Assembly: GCA_001508595.1 (NCBI GenBank)
Contig: LGHA01000068.1
Location: 1-6,681 of the forward strand
Reading direction: 5' to 3'
DNA: 6,681 nucleotides
DNA from: Anaerolineaceae bacterium 46_22
GTDB taxonomy: Bacteria > Chloroflexota > Anaerolineae > Anaerolineales > Anaerolineaceae
In this document: in pieces, positions 5,830 to 6,681 of the stretch
Numbering within the stretch: position 1 is the first letter of the stretch
How the letters are laid out: each line of letters opens with the position of its first letter
Made by a program: the position numbers and the translations under genes
Notes under the pieces: model-generated
Seen by the model: only the letters and a program-made list of their open reading frames with translations
Database searches by the model: none
Told to the model about the DNA's origin: nothing

Positions 5830-6681
5830 ATGGACTTTGGCGAGATTTTAAAAAAAGCATGGAAAATAATTTGGAAGCATAAGATATTGTGGCTTTTTGG
5901 GCTGTTGGCGAGCTGCGGCATGAACAGTGCCAGGGGCGGCGGCGGTCACGGCGGCGGGTCTTCAGGTAGGGCGCTAGCACCTTCAAGTTCGAGCGGGATC
6001 TTCCCCTTTCTGAATCCATCGATGCGGTATTCGATCGAGAACTTCTTGAGAACCATCGAAAACATTGAGCCCTGGATTTGGATATTGATCGTTTTCCTGA
6101 TGATATTTTTGGGAATTTCCATCGTTATCCTTTCTTTATTCCTCGGAACTTTGGGGACTGCGGGTGTGATCAAGGGTACTGCTATGGCAGATGATGCTGC
6201 TGAAGATGGCAAACCTTTATCCTTTGGCGAAATCTTCAAGGCAATTAAGCCCTATTATTGGAAGGTGCTCCTATTAAATTTGGGGCTGCGCATTTTGGGA
6301 TTTGTGGCTTTTCTGATATTAGCAATACCGATTGTCCTTTTTGCAGTCTGCACCTGCTTCTTGGGGTTGTTCCTACTGATTCCGATTGGCTGGTTCATTG
6401 AAGTGATGATCATCTTCACAACGATTGCTATTATTGAGGAAGATAAGGACATATTTGAAGGAATCAGCCGGGCATGGCAGGTCATTACCCGGAAGATCGG
6501 TTACGTATTGGTGATGTTCCTTATATTAGGAATTGGACAGCTTATTGTCAGCCTGATCATTGCCCTTCCCCTGATTATTGTACCGATACCTTTGTTGATC
6601 AATTTGTTTGCGACTGGTTTCCAAAGCGCTTCCATCGGATTGTTCCTCAGCATCATTATGTTATTAGCTTTGCTGCCTTTC
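5830..6681 (+). CDS. Multi-pass membrane protein of unknown function, 3' end cut by window edge
   Basis: The frame is open for 284 residues to the right edge. It begins MDFGEILKKAWKIIWKHK, a short amphipathic, basic segment, then a hydrophobic helix (about 19-31), a Gly/Ser-rich loop (36-60, with eight Gly and one His in 36-46), a long hydrophobic stretch (82-115), a polar loop DDAAEDGKPLSFGEIFKAIKP (about 122-142), and at least three more helices. The repeated pattern of amphipathic 'F.EIFK...W' or 'ISRAWQVITRK' segments before helices recalls bacterial families annotated only as DUFs or as the membrane domain of glycerophosphodiester phosphodiesterase-like proteins. I see no catalytic motif and assign no function. 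The start is supported by AGGAG 6 nt upstream. It lies 90 bp after guaA; that gap is AT-rich and may hold its own promoter, so membership of the purine operon is doubtful. Confidence 0.8.
   Translation, partial: MDFGEILKKAWKIIWKHKILWLFGLLASCGMNSARGGGGHGGGSSGRALAPSSSSGIFPFLNPSMRYSIENFLRTIENIEPWIWILIVFLMIFLGISIVILSLFLGTLGTAGVIKGTAMADDAAEDGKPLSFGEIFKAIKPYYWKVLLLNLGLRILGFVAFLILAIPIVLFAVCTCFLGLFLLIPIGWFIEVMIIFTTIAIIEEDKDIFEGISRAWQVITRKIGYVLVMFLILGIGQLIVSLIIALPLIIVPIPLLINLFATGFQSASIGLFLSIIMLLALLPF

Noticed and set aside
1..6681. A new defence, mobile or biosynthetic system
   Set aside because: All sizeable frames belong to recognisable metabolic, transport or membrane families, and there are no integrases, repeats arrays or toxin-like pairs. 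The unusual points are local (missing helix, altered HIT triad), not a new system.

Overview
The window reads as an ordinary, gene-dense bacterial chromosome segment of moderate GC. It most resembles the Anaerolineae branch of Chloroflexota. That placement is an inference from the style of the proteins (a membrane-anchored GT2 that opens [12 protein letters not shown], a GPH-type transporter, a CehA/McbA-type PHP protein); no marker gene proves it. I see no mobile element, CRISPR array, tRNA, rRNA or phage gene.

Layout: a divergent point near 2025-2201 splits the window. Leftward on the minus strand run a GPH/MFS_2-type sugar-cation symporter (2024 to 873) and, 74 bp later, a PHP-domain metal-dependent hydrolase that begins with GTG at 798 and runs off the left edge. 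Rightward on the plus strand run a membrane-anchored family 2 glycosyltransferase (2202-3182), xanthine phosphoribosyltransferase xpt (3221-3799), a small HIT-family protein (3885-4181), GMP synthase guaA (4174-5739), and a multi-pass membrane protein (from 5830) cut by the right edge. For five of the complete genes the best start lies downstream of the longest possible ORF start, chosen from Shine-Dalgarno positions, a promoter, or both.

The clearest functional unit is xpt-HIT-guaA. Xpt joins xanthine to PRPP to give XMP, and GuaA aminates XMP to GMP, so together they form a two-step xanthine-to-GMP salvage route. The HIT gene lies between them and overlaps guaA by 8 bp, which suggests coupled translation and possibly a nucleotide-related role. 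The transporter and PHP hydrolase probably form a second operon of unknown substrate.

The most unusual observations are: the transporter appears to lack transmembrane helix 7 of its family while staying in frame; the HIT protein has Gln at the first position of its histidine triad; and a 10-bp direct repeat flanks the predicted -10 box of the transporter promoter. I found no convincing new multi-gene system.
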